Source: an uncultured Coriobacteriaceae bacterium (GTDB lineage: Bacteria; Actinomycetota; Coriobacteriia; Coriobacteriales; Atopobiaceae). Taken from it: a stretch of 17,626 nucleotides of DNA. A program made the translations under genes and the position numbers. The stretch covers positions 1 through 17,626 of the forward strand of contig URWR01000018.1 in the NCBI GenBank assembly GCA_900551595.1, read 5' to 3'. Of this stretch, positions 7,794 to 15,296 are shown in pieces. Numbering within the stretch: the stretch's first letter is position 1; the number at the start of each line of letters is the position of its first letter. Below the pieces are notes generated by a model that saw only the letters and a list, made by a program, of their open reading frames with translations, did no database searches and was not told the origin of the DNA.

Positions 7794-8777
7794 ATGCCAA
7801 GTATGGTCCGTCATGTTTCGATCGACGATGTGCGGACTGCTCGTGAACGTCTTGAGGGACGTGTACGAAGAACTTGGCTTGAGGAGTCTGTTTATTTAGG
7901 TAACCGAAATAGACGCTATTTTTATAAGCTGGAAAGCCAACAAATTGGTAAGTCTTTTAAAATTCGTGGCGCTCTTAATGTTTTAGAGCAACTGAATTTA
8001 GGTGAACGCGCACGAGGTGTAGGTGTTGTTTCAACCGGTAACAGTGCCGTTGCTCTTGCCTATGCTGCCCGCGAACTTAACATCGAAAATTGTTTGGCAA
8101 TTGTGCCTGTTACTACGCCCGCTGCAAAGCTTGATAGGATCCGTTTTTATGGTGGCCGAGTTATGAGCATGGGTGAGAACTATAGTGAAGCTCTCATGCT
8201 AGGGCTCAACTATATTGAGTGTTCAAACATGCATGTCATGGATCCTTTTGGCTGTGATCCCGCAAATTATGCAGGTTCCGGCACTATCGGGTTGGAAATT
8301 CTTGAACAAAATCCTGATATCGATACTATTGTGGCTCCCATTGGTACAGGCGGTCTTATTACAGGCATTGCGGTCGGTGCTAAATCAATTCGCCCGGATG
8401 TTCGAATTGTTGGAGTTCAGACAGAGGCTTGTCCAGCCATGTATGAGTCGCTTCGCCATGGTACGTGCTACAGCACCTATCCAGTTTCAGGCGATACGGT
8501 TTGTGGCGCCGTAACCGGTGGCGTAGGACGCATTGCTTACGAGATGCTACCCACGCTTATCGATGACATTATCGTGGTAAGCGAGCGTTCTATCTGCGAC
8601 GCATTGAAGTTCATGATTGAACGCGAGCAAATTGTTGCCGAAGCTGCAAGCGCTATGGTTGTTGCTGCTGTACATGATTATCCCGAAGAAGTGGGCGGTT
8701 CCAACGTTGCGCTGGTCATTAGCGGCGGCAATATAGATGCAACGTTGCTCGAAACCCTGTTGAAGGAGAAGGATTAA
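7794..8777 (+). CDS. Threonine/serine dehydratase-like PLP enzyme (fold type II)
   Basis: The 327-residue protein lacks an ACT regulatory domain, so it resembles catabolic TdcB-type threonine ammonia-lyase or serine dehydratase rather than biosynthetic IlvA. Visible motifs are the PLP lysine K56 in KSFKIRGA, the substrate loop STGNSA (residues 80-85), the phosphate-cup glycines GTGGL (184-188) and the C-terminal SGGN (310-313). The substrate loop differs from the usual SAGNHAQG of threonine dehydratases, so the exact amino-acid substrate is uncertain. AGGAGGG sits six bases before the ATG. The gene has its own upstream region and converges on the RlmI-like gene with only 28 bases between them and no clear terminator. 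Confidence 0.82.
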   Translation: MPSMVRHVSIDDVRTARERLEGRVRRTWLEESVYLGNRNRRYFYKLESQQIGKSFKIRGALNVLEQLNLGERARGVGVVSTGNSAVALAYAARELNIENCLAIVPVTTPAAKLDRIRFYGGRVMSMGENYSEALMLGLNYIECSNMHVMDPFGCDPANYAGSGTIGLEILEQNPDIDTIVAPIGTGGLITGIAVGAKSIRPDVRIVGVQTEACPAMYESLRHGTCYSTYPVSGDTVCGAVTGGVGRIAYEMLPTLIDDIIVVSERSICDALKFMIEREQIVAEAASAMVVAAVHDYPEEVGGSNVALVISGGNIDATLLETLLKEKD

Positions 8778-8805
8778 CCCGCGGCTTATCCGGTGCTTCT
8801 GCTTT

Positions 8806-10086
8806 CTAAATGACCTGGAAAATAAAGAAATCTAAATAGTGGGTCTCGGGTACTCCCCAAAGAATGGGGTGGTCGGGTGCCTGTTGCCGTTCTTCTAGCT
8901 GTAAGAGGCTTACGCCTGCGTTGCGGGCTGCATAATGCAGGGTTTTCTTAAGCAGTTCGGTAGTCATAAAGTGAGAGCAGCTACAGGTCGCAAGATAACC
9001 ACCGCGAGGCAGCAGCTTCATAGCAAGCTCGTTGATTTCTTGGTAGCCGTGCATAGCGTGCTTTACGGTTGATCGGCTTTTTGTAAATGCTGGAGGATCT
9101 AACACAATAAGGTCAAATGGGCCGCCCTGCTCGCGCAAATAGCGCTTGTCACCTGCAAGGTCAGGGAGATATTTCATGACATTTGCGCAGGTAAATTCCA
9201 TGCGGTCATCGAGATTATTAAGACGAGCATTCTCATGTGCAAGATCGCAGGCAGTCTGGCTTACATCGACACAGCGAACAAAAGATGCTCCTCCCGCTGC
9301 GGCATTGAGGCCAAAGGGGCCGACGTGGGAAAAACAATCGAGTACACGGCGATCTTTTGCAAGCCGCCTCACAGCGCGGCGGTTGTATTTTTGGTCGAGA
9401 AAGAAGCCTGTTTTCTGGCTATTTTCGAGATCAAGGTCGAAAGCGATGCCGTTCTCATGAACGATAATGCGCGTACTTGAAGCGTTTGAGGCATCGAACC
9501 AGCCCTTTTCGAGTGGCAGACCCTCTTTCGTACGGCTGGGCGAGTCGTTTCTCTCATAAATGCCGCGAATGGCAATACCATCCTGTGCAAGTACATCGAG
9601 CAGCAACGGATAAATCTGAGAGCGCAGTTTTTGCATGCCCACAGTACCAACTTGTGCAACGAGCACATCTTCGTACTTATCAACAATAAGACCTGGGAAA
9701 CCGTCTGCTTCCGAGAAAAGAATGCGACAGCACGTGAGATCTGACTCACAACCAGGCAAAGCGCGATTCCCAAGTGCAGTAACGCGACGCTTCCAAGCCC
9801 AGGTGAGCTTGCGTGACCAAAAGGCGTTATCAAATCTATCGTTTGCGTTGCGCGTGATTAAGCGAATACGAATCGTGCTTGTTTCGGAGAGAAGCCCGGA
9901 GCCATGCCATGTCCCATTTTCCTCGACCACATCGACAATATCGCCATTTTCAGCCGTATGACCGTCGAGGGGAGCCGGCTCTAGCCGCAGGACTTCACCT
10001 GCGAATACCCAAGGATGGCCAGCTGCGAGTGCACGCGCTGCCTTTTTAGTGATAAGAGCACGGGGATAAGGGCGAATTTGCTTCAT
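8806..10086 (-). CDS. RlmI-like 23S rRNA (cytosine-C5) methyltransferase
   Basis: The 426-residue protein has the RlmI layout: an N-terminal PUA-like RNA-binding domain (HPWVF at about 24-28), a linker domain with SEADGFPGLIVD and QKTGFFLDQ, and a class I SAM methyltransferase domain. That last domain has LDCFSHVG (SAM motif I region, 249-256), LDPPAF (329-334) and TCSCSHF (367-373) with the candidate catalytic cysteines. E. coli RlmI makes m5C1962 in 23S rRNA. It is somewhat longer than E. coli RlmI (about 396). The ribosome site is weak (GGAT about eight bases upstream), but the start fits the PUA domain. Confidence 0.85.
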   Translation of the reverse strand: MKQIRPYPRALITKKAARALAAGHPWVFAGEVLRLEPAPLDGHTAENGDIVDVVEENGTWHGSGLLSETSTIRIRLITRNANDRFDNAFWSRKLTWAWKRRVTALGNRALPGCESDLTCCRILFSEADGFPGLIVDKYEDVLVAQVGTVGMQKLRSQIYPLLLDVLAQDGIAIRGIYERNDSPSRTKEGLPLEKGWFDASNASSTRIIVHENGIAFDLDLENSQKTGFFLDQKYNRRAVRRLAKDRRVLDCFSHVGPFGLNAAAGGASFVRCVDVSQTACDLAHENARLNNLDDRMEFTCANVMKYLPDLAGDKRYLREQGGPFDLIVLDPPAFTKSRSTVKHAMHGYQEINELAMKLLPRGGYLATCSCSHFMTTELLKKTLHYAARNAGVSLLQLEERQQAPDHPILWGVPETHYLDFFIFQVI

Positions 10087-10352
10087 ACAAAAATCCAGGC
10101 TTCACGATATCCAGAGCAAAGTACTCAGCTCAAGAGCTAAAAAGAATACGAAATATAAGACCCGTTTATAGTAACAGACTTTTCTTAATGCCAAAGACGG
10201 ATGGTATCTGGGTTTTATTACGTGCCGTTTGCAGAATCCTTTTATTGTTGTCACAGTGTTTGTGGTGTAGATCTGTAGAATTAGTGGAGCGATATTCAGG
10301 TTTTGTCTAGGAATTCGTTTTATCCGGACAACTTATTAGAGGAGCAAGAACC

Positions 10353-10964
10353 ATGAAAAAGATGGATAAAGCAAGCGTTTCTATAAGAACATTGTTGGGA
10401 GCTGCGCTTGCATCAGCAATGTTAGTGGGTAGTCTTGCTCTTACCGGTTGTGGCGGCACTTCAAATAGCGAGGAAGCAGGTGCAGCTGCTGAGGCTGCTG
10501 CGGCGCCAGAGGAAGTTGCTGAAGAGTTTGTACAAGCGCTCTTTGATGGTGACGGCGAGACCATGTGGAATTTGATGTCTCCCGAAATGCGCGACGCTGC
10601 TCTTGAGCAAGAAGATATGACTGAAGAAGAGGCTATTGATGAGTTGAGCGACATGGGCAAATCGAACATGGGCTCTGTCGAAGACTATATTGATAGCATT
10701 GAAGTAACTGAGCAGGGCTCCACCGATCTTAATGAAGACGAGATTGCCGACCTGGTAGAGGCATATGACTCGGACTACGATATTCAGATTAATGTCTCGG
10801 CTGCTAAAGAAGTCGATCTTGAGGTAAAGCTTGTGCTCAATTCAGATGGCGAAGACCTTATTGGTGACAATCTTTCCGATGATGATTTAACCACCGATGT
10901 TTCGTTGGTAGTTGTTCAGATTGATGGCCAGTGGTACGTTGAGCCAACTGGCATGTCGATGTAA
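10353..10964 (+). CDS. Acidic lipoprotein, first of a tandem paralogous pair
   Basis: The 203-residue protein has a lipoprotein signal: a basic N-terminus, a hydrophobic core and the lipobox L-T-G-C with lipidated C33. An Ala/Glu-rich linker follows, then a domain starting 'EEVAEEFVQALFDGDGETMW' that resembles small NTF2/DUF4878-like extracytoplasmic domains. It is rich in Asp and Glu and ends with 'VQIDGQWYVE'. GAGGAG lies eight bases before the ATG. The next gene encodes a clear paralogue with the same layout. No function can be assigned; surface anchoring is the only firm statement. Confidence 0.85.
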   Translation: MKKMDKASVSIRTLLGAALASAMLVGSLALTGCGGTSNSEEAGAAAEAAAAPEEVAEEFVQALFDGDGETMWNLMSPEMRDAALEQEDMTEEEAIDELSDMGKSNMGSVEDYIDSIEVTEQGSTDLNEDEIADLVEAYDSDYDIQINVSAAKEVDLEVKLVLNSDGEDLIGDNLSDDDLTTDVSLVVVQIDGQWYVEPTGMSM

Positions 10965-11002
10965 ATCTTTTCAAGCATTAAAGATATAAAGAGGAGGCTT
11001 CA

Positions 11003-11638
11003 GTGAGTACAAACAGGAAATCGAACGTATCTATCAAAGCGCTTTTAATGGCATTCTTTGCTGCTTTGCTGCTTGTTGGTAGCTTGACGTTGGTAGGCTG
11101 CGGTGGCGGCGGAGAGTCTTCTGAAGCCCCTGCTGAAGAAGAGAAAGAAGCCGAGCCCACGAGAACGCCTGAAGAAGCAGCAGAAGGCTATGTTCAGGCA
11201 GTGTTTGATAGTGATGGCGACACTCTCTGGGAGCTTTTACCACCAGATCTTCGTGATGCTCTGATGGACGAGATGGGCGGAGACGAAGACGAGGTTATCT
11301 CTGAACTTGAGAGCACAATTGGCGATTCTATGGACAGCGCTCTTTCTGGCATGGAAGACTATGTCAACGGGTTCACTGTTACTGCCACAGATACGAAGGA
11401 TCTTTCTTCAAGTGAGATAGACGACCTCATTGAGACCTATAGCTCAGACTACAATCTGGACCTCAATATTGAAGAGGCTCAGGAAGTAGATCTCACCGTC
11501 GGACTCGATCTTACTTCTGAGGGCGAAGAGCTCTTGGCAGCGAATGATGTCGATCCTTCTGAGGCTACAACTGAAGCTACTGTTGTCGTTATCAAAGTCG
11601 ACGGCGAGTGGTATTTCGATATGACGAGCCTTCTCTAA
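11003..11638 (+). CDS. Acidic lipoprotein, second of a tandem paralogous pair
   Basis: The 211-residue protein starts at a GTG with GAGGAGG six bases upstream. The lipobox is L-V-G-C with lipidated C33, the same position as in the preceding gene. The mature domain parallels its neighbour block by block: 'EEAAEGYVQAVFDSDGDTLW', a central 'YSSDYNLDLN' matching 'YDSDYDIQIN', and 'VIKVDGEWYF' at the end. The 38-base spacing with no terminator between suggests one transcript, ended by the hairpin just downstream. Function unknown. Confidence 0.86.
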   Translation: MSTNRKSNVSIKALLMAFFAALLLVGSLTLVGCGGGGESSEAPAEEEKEAEPTRTPEEAAEGYVQAVFDSDGDTLWELLPPDLRDALMDEMGGDEDEVISELESTIGDSMDSALSGMEDYVNGFTVTATDTKDLSSSEIDDLIETYSSDYNLDLNIEEAQEVDLTVGLDLTSEGEELLAANDVDPSEATTEATVVVIKVDGEWYFDMTSLL

Positions 11639-11661
11639 ACTAACTCGTTGTTGTAAGTGAT

Positions 11662-11701
11662 AGACCCTCGCTGGAAAATTCCGGCGAGGGTCTCTCTTTT
11701 T
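11662..11701 (+). terminator. Terminator of the lipoprotein pair
   Basis: AGACCCTCGCTGGA pairs with TCCGGCGAGGGTCT (one G-U pair) around a short A/T loop, followed by CTCTTTTT. The T-tract is on the + strand only. Confidence 0.9.
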
Positions 11702-11706
11702 GCAGA

Positions 11707-12234
11707 TTACTTTACCCGCACGATAACGTTGTCATGACGCGGAGCTGCTTCTGGATGTAATGCCGAACCCTCACCTGGATAGCCCAGAATTACATGGCCT
11801 ACACCGCGCCATTCTCCCTCAATGCCCCAGCGTGTAAGAAGCTCTTTGCCTTCGTTGGACTCAAATTCTTCGCGTGCACGATGAATCCAACAAGAGCCAA
11901 CGCCAAGGGCATGAGCTGCATTGAGCATATTGCAGATAGCACATGATCCGTCTTCAACACAGGTGGGCACCGCAGGGTCGACGAGTACTACGATGACTGT
12001 TTGCGCCCCATAAAACGGATCGGAATCCGTCCCCATGATTGCAGCATTCATATGGGAGAGTTTCGCTACGTCGTCCGGGTTTGTCACAACAACAAATTTC
12101 CAGGGCTGACGTCCTTTTCCACTTGGGGCGAATGTGCCAGCTTCTACAATATGCTCAAGTGTTTCTTCATCGAGTGGCTGAGAAGTGTACGAGCGGCAAC
12201 TTCTACGTGTAAGAAGTGTTTCAATTGCTTCCAT
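11707..12234 (-). CDS. Nitroreductase family FMN-dependent oxidoreductase
   Basis: The 175-residue protein has the nitroreductase pattern: RRSCRSY near the N-terminus (FMN phosphate contact), APSGKGRQPW (about residues 36-45), and a C-terminal ILGYPGEG loop. Members reduce nitro groups, quinones or flavins with NAD(P)H; the natural substrate is unknown. It carries a cluster of cysteines (CVEDGSCAIC, then SCWIH). GGAG lies five bases before the ATG. It is divergent from metY across a 145-base region holding a strong inverted repeat, and converges on the lipoprotein terminator. Confidence 0.87.
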   Translation of the reverse strand: MEAIETLLTRRSCRSYTSQPLDEETLEHIVEAGTFAPSGKGRQPWKFVVVTNPDDVAKLSHMNAAIMGTDSDPFYGAQTVIVVLVDPAVPTCVEDGSCAICNMLNAAHALGVGSCWIHRAREEFESNEGKELLTRWGIEGEWRGVGHVILGYPGEGSALHPEAAPRHDNVIVRVK

Positions 12235-12297
12235 CTGGTCTCCAATCTCGCCATACTATGCTGAACTGCGGTAATTTGGGTACTTAAACAATACTGC

Positions 12298-12330
12298 GCC
12301 AAACTGCAATATAAATATTGCAACTTTGGC
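12298..12330. promoter_or_regulatory. Extended inverted repeat between nitroreductase and metY
   Basis: The core TGCAATAT-AA-ATATTGCA (12305-12322) is a perfect 8-bp inverted repeat. It is flanked by GCCAAA (12298-12303) and TTTGGC (12325-12330), which also pair, leaving only small bulges. The position in a divergent intergenic region fits an operator for metY, the nitroreductase or both; a hairpin in the leader is the alternative. Confidence 0.45.
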
Positions 12331-12379
12331 ATCAAAACGCAGACGGTAGATACGCCTGCCTACTTGAGGATGTGATTTG

Positions 12380-13648
12380 ATGGATATTAGCACCGCTTGC
12401 ATCCACGCTGGTTATGAAGCTGGCAATGGAGAGCCTCGAGCCCTTCCGATAACACTGTCAACGACGTTTCGTTATTCTTCAACAGATGAGGTAGCTCGCC
12501 TTTTTGACCTTTCTGAAAGCGGATTTTTCTACTCCCGCATTGGTAATCCAACGTGTGATGCTGTTGAGAAGAAAATCGCTGCACTTGAGGGCGGCGTTGG
12601 CGCAATGCTCACCTCCTCGGGGCAAGCAGCCAACCTTCTTGCTGTTATCAATCTTGCTTCAGCAGGCGATCACATCATTGCCTCTTCAACAATTTACGGT
12701 GGTACCGTCAATTTGTTCAGTGTAACGCTCAAGCGGTTTGGCATTGAGTGCACCTATGTTTCTCCGCGCGCTACAAAGGAAGAAATTCTTGCTGAGGTGC
12801 GTCCGAACACCAAATGTGTATTCGGAGAGACGGTCGCAAATCCCGCGCTCGCTGTCCTTGATCTGGAGGTATTTGCACAGGCAGCACACGAGGCAGGGCT
12901 GCCGCTGATTATTGATAACACGTTCCCCACGCCAGTTCTCTGCCGTCCCTTTGAGTGGGGTGCCGATATTGTTACGCATTCCACTACAAAATATATCGAT
13001 GGCCACGCACTCACCGTTGGCGGCGTTATTGTTGATTCAGGAAACTTTGATTGGGAAGCTTCGGGTCGTTTCCCTGATTTCTGTGAGCCGGATGAAAGCT
13101 ACCACGGCGTGGTATATACACGCGATTTCGGCAATTCGGCGTTTATCGTTAAAGCCCGCGTTCAGCTTATGCGCGATCTTGGTTGCTATCCTCCGGCTAC
13201 CAATGCTTTTATCCTCAATGAAAGCCTTGAAACGCTGCCTTTGCGTATGAGAAAGCATTGCGATAACGCTTTGCGTGTTGCTGAATGGCTTGAAAACCAG
13301 CCAAAGGTGGTATCTGTTAATTATCCTGGGTTGCCCTCGAGCCCTGATCATGACCTGGCAACGAAGTATTTGCCTGAAGGTGCTTGTGGTGTCATTTCAT
13401 TTGTAGTGGACGGTGATCGTGATCGTGCAGCAGCGCTTCTCGATCATTTGAAGATGATTCCGATTGAAGTGCATGTTGCTGATTCGCAGACGAGTGTGTT
13501 GCACCCTGCTTCTTCAACGCATCGCCAGCTCACCGATGAGCAACTTATTGCATGTGGAGTAGAGCCAGGAATGGTGCGTCTCTCCTGCGGCCTTGAATCG
13601 GTCGACGATATTATTGCCGATCTTGAGCAGGCTTTCGCACAGATCTAA
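12380..13648 (+). CDS. metY: O-acetylhomoserine sulfhydrylase (MetY-like)
   Basis: This Cys/Met-metabolism PLP enzyme has 422 residues. It would convert O-acetylhomoserine and sulfide to homocysteine in methionine synthesis. The PLP lysine is K204 in HSTTKYIDGH, followed by GGVIVDSGNFDW, the signature that separates MetY from MetB/MetC. SSGQAANLLA (79-88) and the YSRIGNPT loop are also present. The length is normal for MetY (about 420-430). ATG at 12380 is preferred; an adjacent TTG at 12377 is in frame and closer to the GAGGA site. The gene stands alone, so a dedicated regulator acting at the upstream inverted repeat is plausible. Confidence 0.9.
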   Translation: MDISTACIHAGYEAGNGEPRALPITLSTTFRYSSTDEVARLFDLSESGFFYSRIGNPTCDAVEKKIAALEGGVGAMLTSSGQAANLLAVINLASAGDHIIASSTIYGGTVNLFSVTLKRFGIECTYVSPRATKEEILAEVRPNTKCVFGETVANPALAVLDLEVFAQAAHEAGLPLIIDNTFPTPVLCRPFEWGADIVTHSTTKYIDGHALTVGGVIVDSGNFDWEASGRFPDFCEPDESYHGVVYTRDFGNSAFIVKARVQLMRDLGCYPPATNAFILNESLETLPLRMRKHCDNALRVAEWLENQPKVVSVNYPGLPSSPDHDLATKYLPEGACGVISFVVDGDRDRAAALLDHLKMIPIEVHVADSQTSVLHPASSTHRQLTDEQLIACGVEPGMVRLSCGLESVDDIIADLEQAFAQI

Positions 13649-13790
13649 CAGCAAGTTGGCCACCTCCTGGTTACAGGAAAGAGGGGTAGTCAATTTCCTG
13701 TGATAAGGTGATAAAACAAAGAAATAAAAGAGCTAAGAATCTTTGATAAATGGAATAATGCCTGTATTCCATCATATATTTTGATTATAG

Positions 13791-13828
13791 AAGGGCCTGA
13801 TCGACACATTGAGGTCGGTCAGGCCCTT
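13791..13828 (+). terminator. Probable terminator downstream of metY
   Basis: AAGGGCCTGA pairs with TCAGGCCCTT; inside, CGAC pairs with GTCG. The T-tail is weak (ATTTG). It lies 143 bases after the metY stop. Confidence 0.6.
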
Positions 13829-13879
13829 ATTTGTAGAGAGAAACCGCTTACCACTCAGTTCATGCCGCTCATCGCAAAA

Positions 13880-13892
13880 CTGTGAATCACAG
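13880..13892. promoter_or_regulatory. Perfect palindrome, candidate activator/operator site
   Basis: CTGTGA-A-TCACAG lies about 22 bases upstream of a -10-like TATAAC. If transcription starts near 13927, the palindrome centre is near -41, a typical activator position. The half-site resembles a CRP half-site, but the one-base spacing does not fit CRP. Confidence 0.35.
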
Positions 13893-13988
13893 AAAAATAG
13901 TTTGTAAACACAGATATAACTACAGATAACAAAAATATTAAGACCAAAAACTGAGGTAATTCAAAAAGTTAGTTACTAATTGTTCGTT

Positions 13989-14042
13989 AAGTTCTGTAAA
14001 AGATGCCTGAAACAAAAATTTATCTATCGGTTCACAGAACTT
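13989..14042 (+). promoter_or_regulatory. 9-bp inverted repeat in the leader of the polyol operon
   Basis: AAGTTCTGT (13989-13997) and ACAGAACTT (14034-14042) are exact reverse complements 36 bases apart. The right arm ends 11 bases before the AAGGGAGG ribosome site at 14054. A stem here could influence translation; two operator half-sites are the alternative. Confidence 0.35.
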
Positions 14043-14065
14043 GCGACAAGAGAAAGGGAGGAAAC

Positions 14066-15100
14066 ATGAAGGCACTGACACGTTATTGCGATCATGGTGA
14101 GTTTGGAGGCTATCACTACATTGATGTTCCCATTCCAGAATGTGGCCCCGATGATGTAATTATCCGTGTCAAGGCAGCTGCAATTTGCGGTGCCGATATG
14201 AAGCACTGGTATGCAGATCTCGAGGGATCAAACACTTCTGAAACTATCAACTCTATTCGTGGTCATGAGTTCGCTGGCGTAATCGTCAAGGTTGGCGAGA
14301 ATGTGACCGATTGGCACGTCGGCCAGCGTGTTGTATCTGATAACTCTGGTCAAGCTTGCGGTAAGTGCCCGGCTTGTGAGCGCGGTGACGTTATGCTCTG
14401 CGAGCACAAGACAGGTTTGGGTCTCGACAATAACTGGGTTGCTTTTGGTGGTTCTGGCGGTTTTGCAAAATACGCCAAGATCCCCGGTGGCATTCTCCGT
14501 CTTCACCCACATGCTCTTTGGGAGATTCCAGACGGCGTAAAGTATGAGGAAGCTGCACTCCTTGATCCTGTTTCCAACTCCTACAAGGCCATCGCTCAGC
14601 AGTCTAGTTTCCTTCCTGGTCAGGACATTGTTGTCTTTGGTACAGGTCCTCTCGGCCTGTTTGCCGTTCAGGTTGCACGTATCATGGGTGCCGTCAACAT
14701 TGTCATGGTAGGTCTGCAGGAAGATGTCGAGACCCGCTTCCCGATTGCCCGTGAGGTCGGCGCAACTCACTGCGTCAATGGTTCAACTGAAGATGTAGTC
14801 AAGCGCTGCACAGAGATTTGCGGACGCGACAATCTTGGTCTTGTAATCGAGTGCTCTGGTGCAAACATTGCCCTTCAGCAGTCACTTGAGATGCTGCGCC
14901 CCAACGGCGAGGTTGTGCGTGTGGGCATGGGCTTCAAGCCGCTTGAGTTCTCCATCAACACCATTACTGAGTGGAACAAGAGCATCATTGGTCACCAGGC
15001 ATACGATTCCACTTCATGGCGTGAGTGCATCCGCCTTATTCAGTCCGGCGCTATCAAGATGCAGCCAATGATTACCCATCGTCTTGGCCTTTCTCAGTGA
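14066..15100 (+). CDS. Zinc-dependent MDR polyol dehydrogenase, interrupted by in-frame UGA
   Basis: As read to the UGA the product has 344 residues; with the continuation it would have 386. Catalytic-zinc ligands are C41 and H67-E68 (RGHE), with D167 (LLDPVS) where relatives have Glu. Structural-zinc cysteines are C98, C101, C104 and C112; the NAD loop is GTGPLG. It belongs to the sorbitol/arabitol-type dehydrogenases; substrate unknown. ATG 14066 is preferred because AAGGGAGG ends four bases upstream; the in-frame ATG at 14003 has no such site. The stop falls after LGLSQ, inside the conserved C-terminal segment, so a product ending here would lack the last helix and strand. First gene of an operon with an epimerase, a transporter and another dehydrogenase. 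Confidence 0.85.
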   Translation: MKALTRYCDHGEFGGYHYIDVPIPECGPDDVIIRVKAAAICGADMKHWYADLEGSNTSETINSIRGHEFAGVIVKVGENVTDWHVGQRVVSDNSGQACGKCPACERGDVMLCEHKTGLGLDNNWVAFGGSGGFAKYAKIPGGILRLHPHALWEIPDGVKYEEAALLDPVSNSYKAIAQQSSFLPGQDIVVFGTGPLGLFAVQVARIMGAVNIVMVGLQEDVETRFPIAREVGATHCVNGSTEDVVKRCTEICGRDNLGLVIECSGANIALQQSLEMLRPNGEVVRVGMGFKPLEFSINTITEWNKSIIGHQAYDSTSWRECIRLIQSGAIKMQPMITHRLGLSQ

Positions 15101-15226
15101 AAAGAGGGCTTCAAGGCTATGGCAGACAAGTCCGCTGTGAAGTGCGTCTTCCATTACGACGAGGATGACAAGGACGTAAAGGAATACGGCGAGGACGATT
15201 ACGCCGACGACTACGACTTCGAATAA
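15098..15226 (+). other. UGA codon and in-frame continuation of the dehydrogenase C-terminus
   Basis: After UGA at 15098-15100 the same frame encodes 41 residues and stops at TAA 15224. The first 18, KEGFKAM...AVKCVFH, match the end of the paralogue at 5851-6909 (DQYEEAFEA...LKCVFE), with UGA at the position of its Tyr. A single G-to-A change from TGG (Trp) would create it. The remaining 23 residues form an acidic Asp/Tyr-rich tail. Confidence 0.8.
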
Positions 15227-15243
15227 GCATGTAAGACATTGCG

Positions 15244-15272
15244 AACCCGGCAGGACGAGTTCCTGCCGGGTT
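15244..15272 (+). terminator. Intra-operon hairpin, possible attenuating terminator
   Basis: AACCCGGCAGGA pairs perfectly with TCCTGCCGGGTT around a five-base loop. The tail TTTCCC is short in T, so partial termination or an RNA-stability element is likelier than a full stop. It lies 24 bases before the epimerase start. Confidence 0.6.
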
Positions 15273-15296
15273 TCCCACTAGTCTGGAGTTTTGTTC

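Larger units (their letters stand above)
13649..14065 (+). other. 417-base non-coding region with several inverted repeats
   Basis: No convincing gene lies here. From left to right it holds: hairpin ACAGGAAA/TTTCCTGT (13673-13701); hairpin ATGGAATA/TATTCCAT (13750-13772) followed by a T-rich run; the GC-rich hairpin at 13791-13828; palindrome CTGTGA-A-TCACAG (13880-13892); a direct repeat ACAGATA around 13910-13929; a -10-like TATAAC (13915-13920); palindrome TTAGT-T-ACTAA (13969-13979); and AAGTTCTGT/ACAGAACTT (13989-13997 and 14034-14042) just before the ribosome site of the next gene. The left part belongs to the end of metY, the right part to control of the polyol operon. Confidence 0.6.

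Noticed and set aside
10087..10352. Promoter for the lipoprotein pair at TTGTCA (10248) and TAGAAT (10276)
   Set aside because: The 22-base spacing is too long for a standard promoter, and no better pair was seen; the region otherwise shows nothing clear.
12001..12264. + strand open frame of 87 codons opposite the nitroreductase
   Set aside because: It is antisense to a well-supported gene and shows no family pattern.
13880..13892. CRP binding site
   Set aside because: The half-sites look right, but the one-base spacer does not match the six-base spacer of CRP sites.
15098..15140. Selenocysteine insertion at the UGA
   Set aside because: Only a weak 6-bp stem with a G-U pair and a 16-base loop follows (15106-15133). 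The aligned position is aromatic in the paralogue, not Cys, so a selenoenzyme role is unlikely.
15119..15226. Separate small gene starting at ATG 15119 after the UGA
   Set aside because: Its sequence is the known C-terminal end of the dehydrogenase family, so it is a continuation and not an independent gene.
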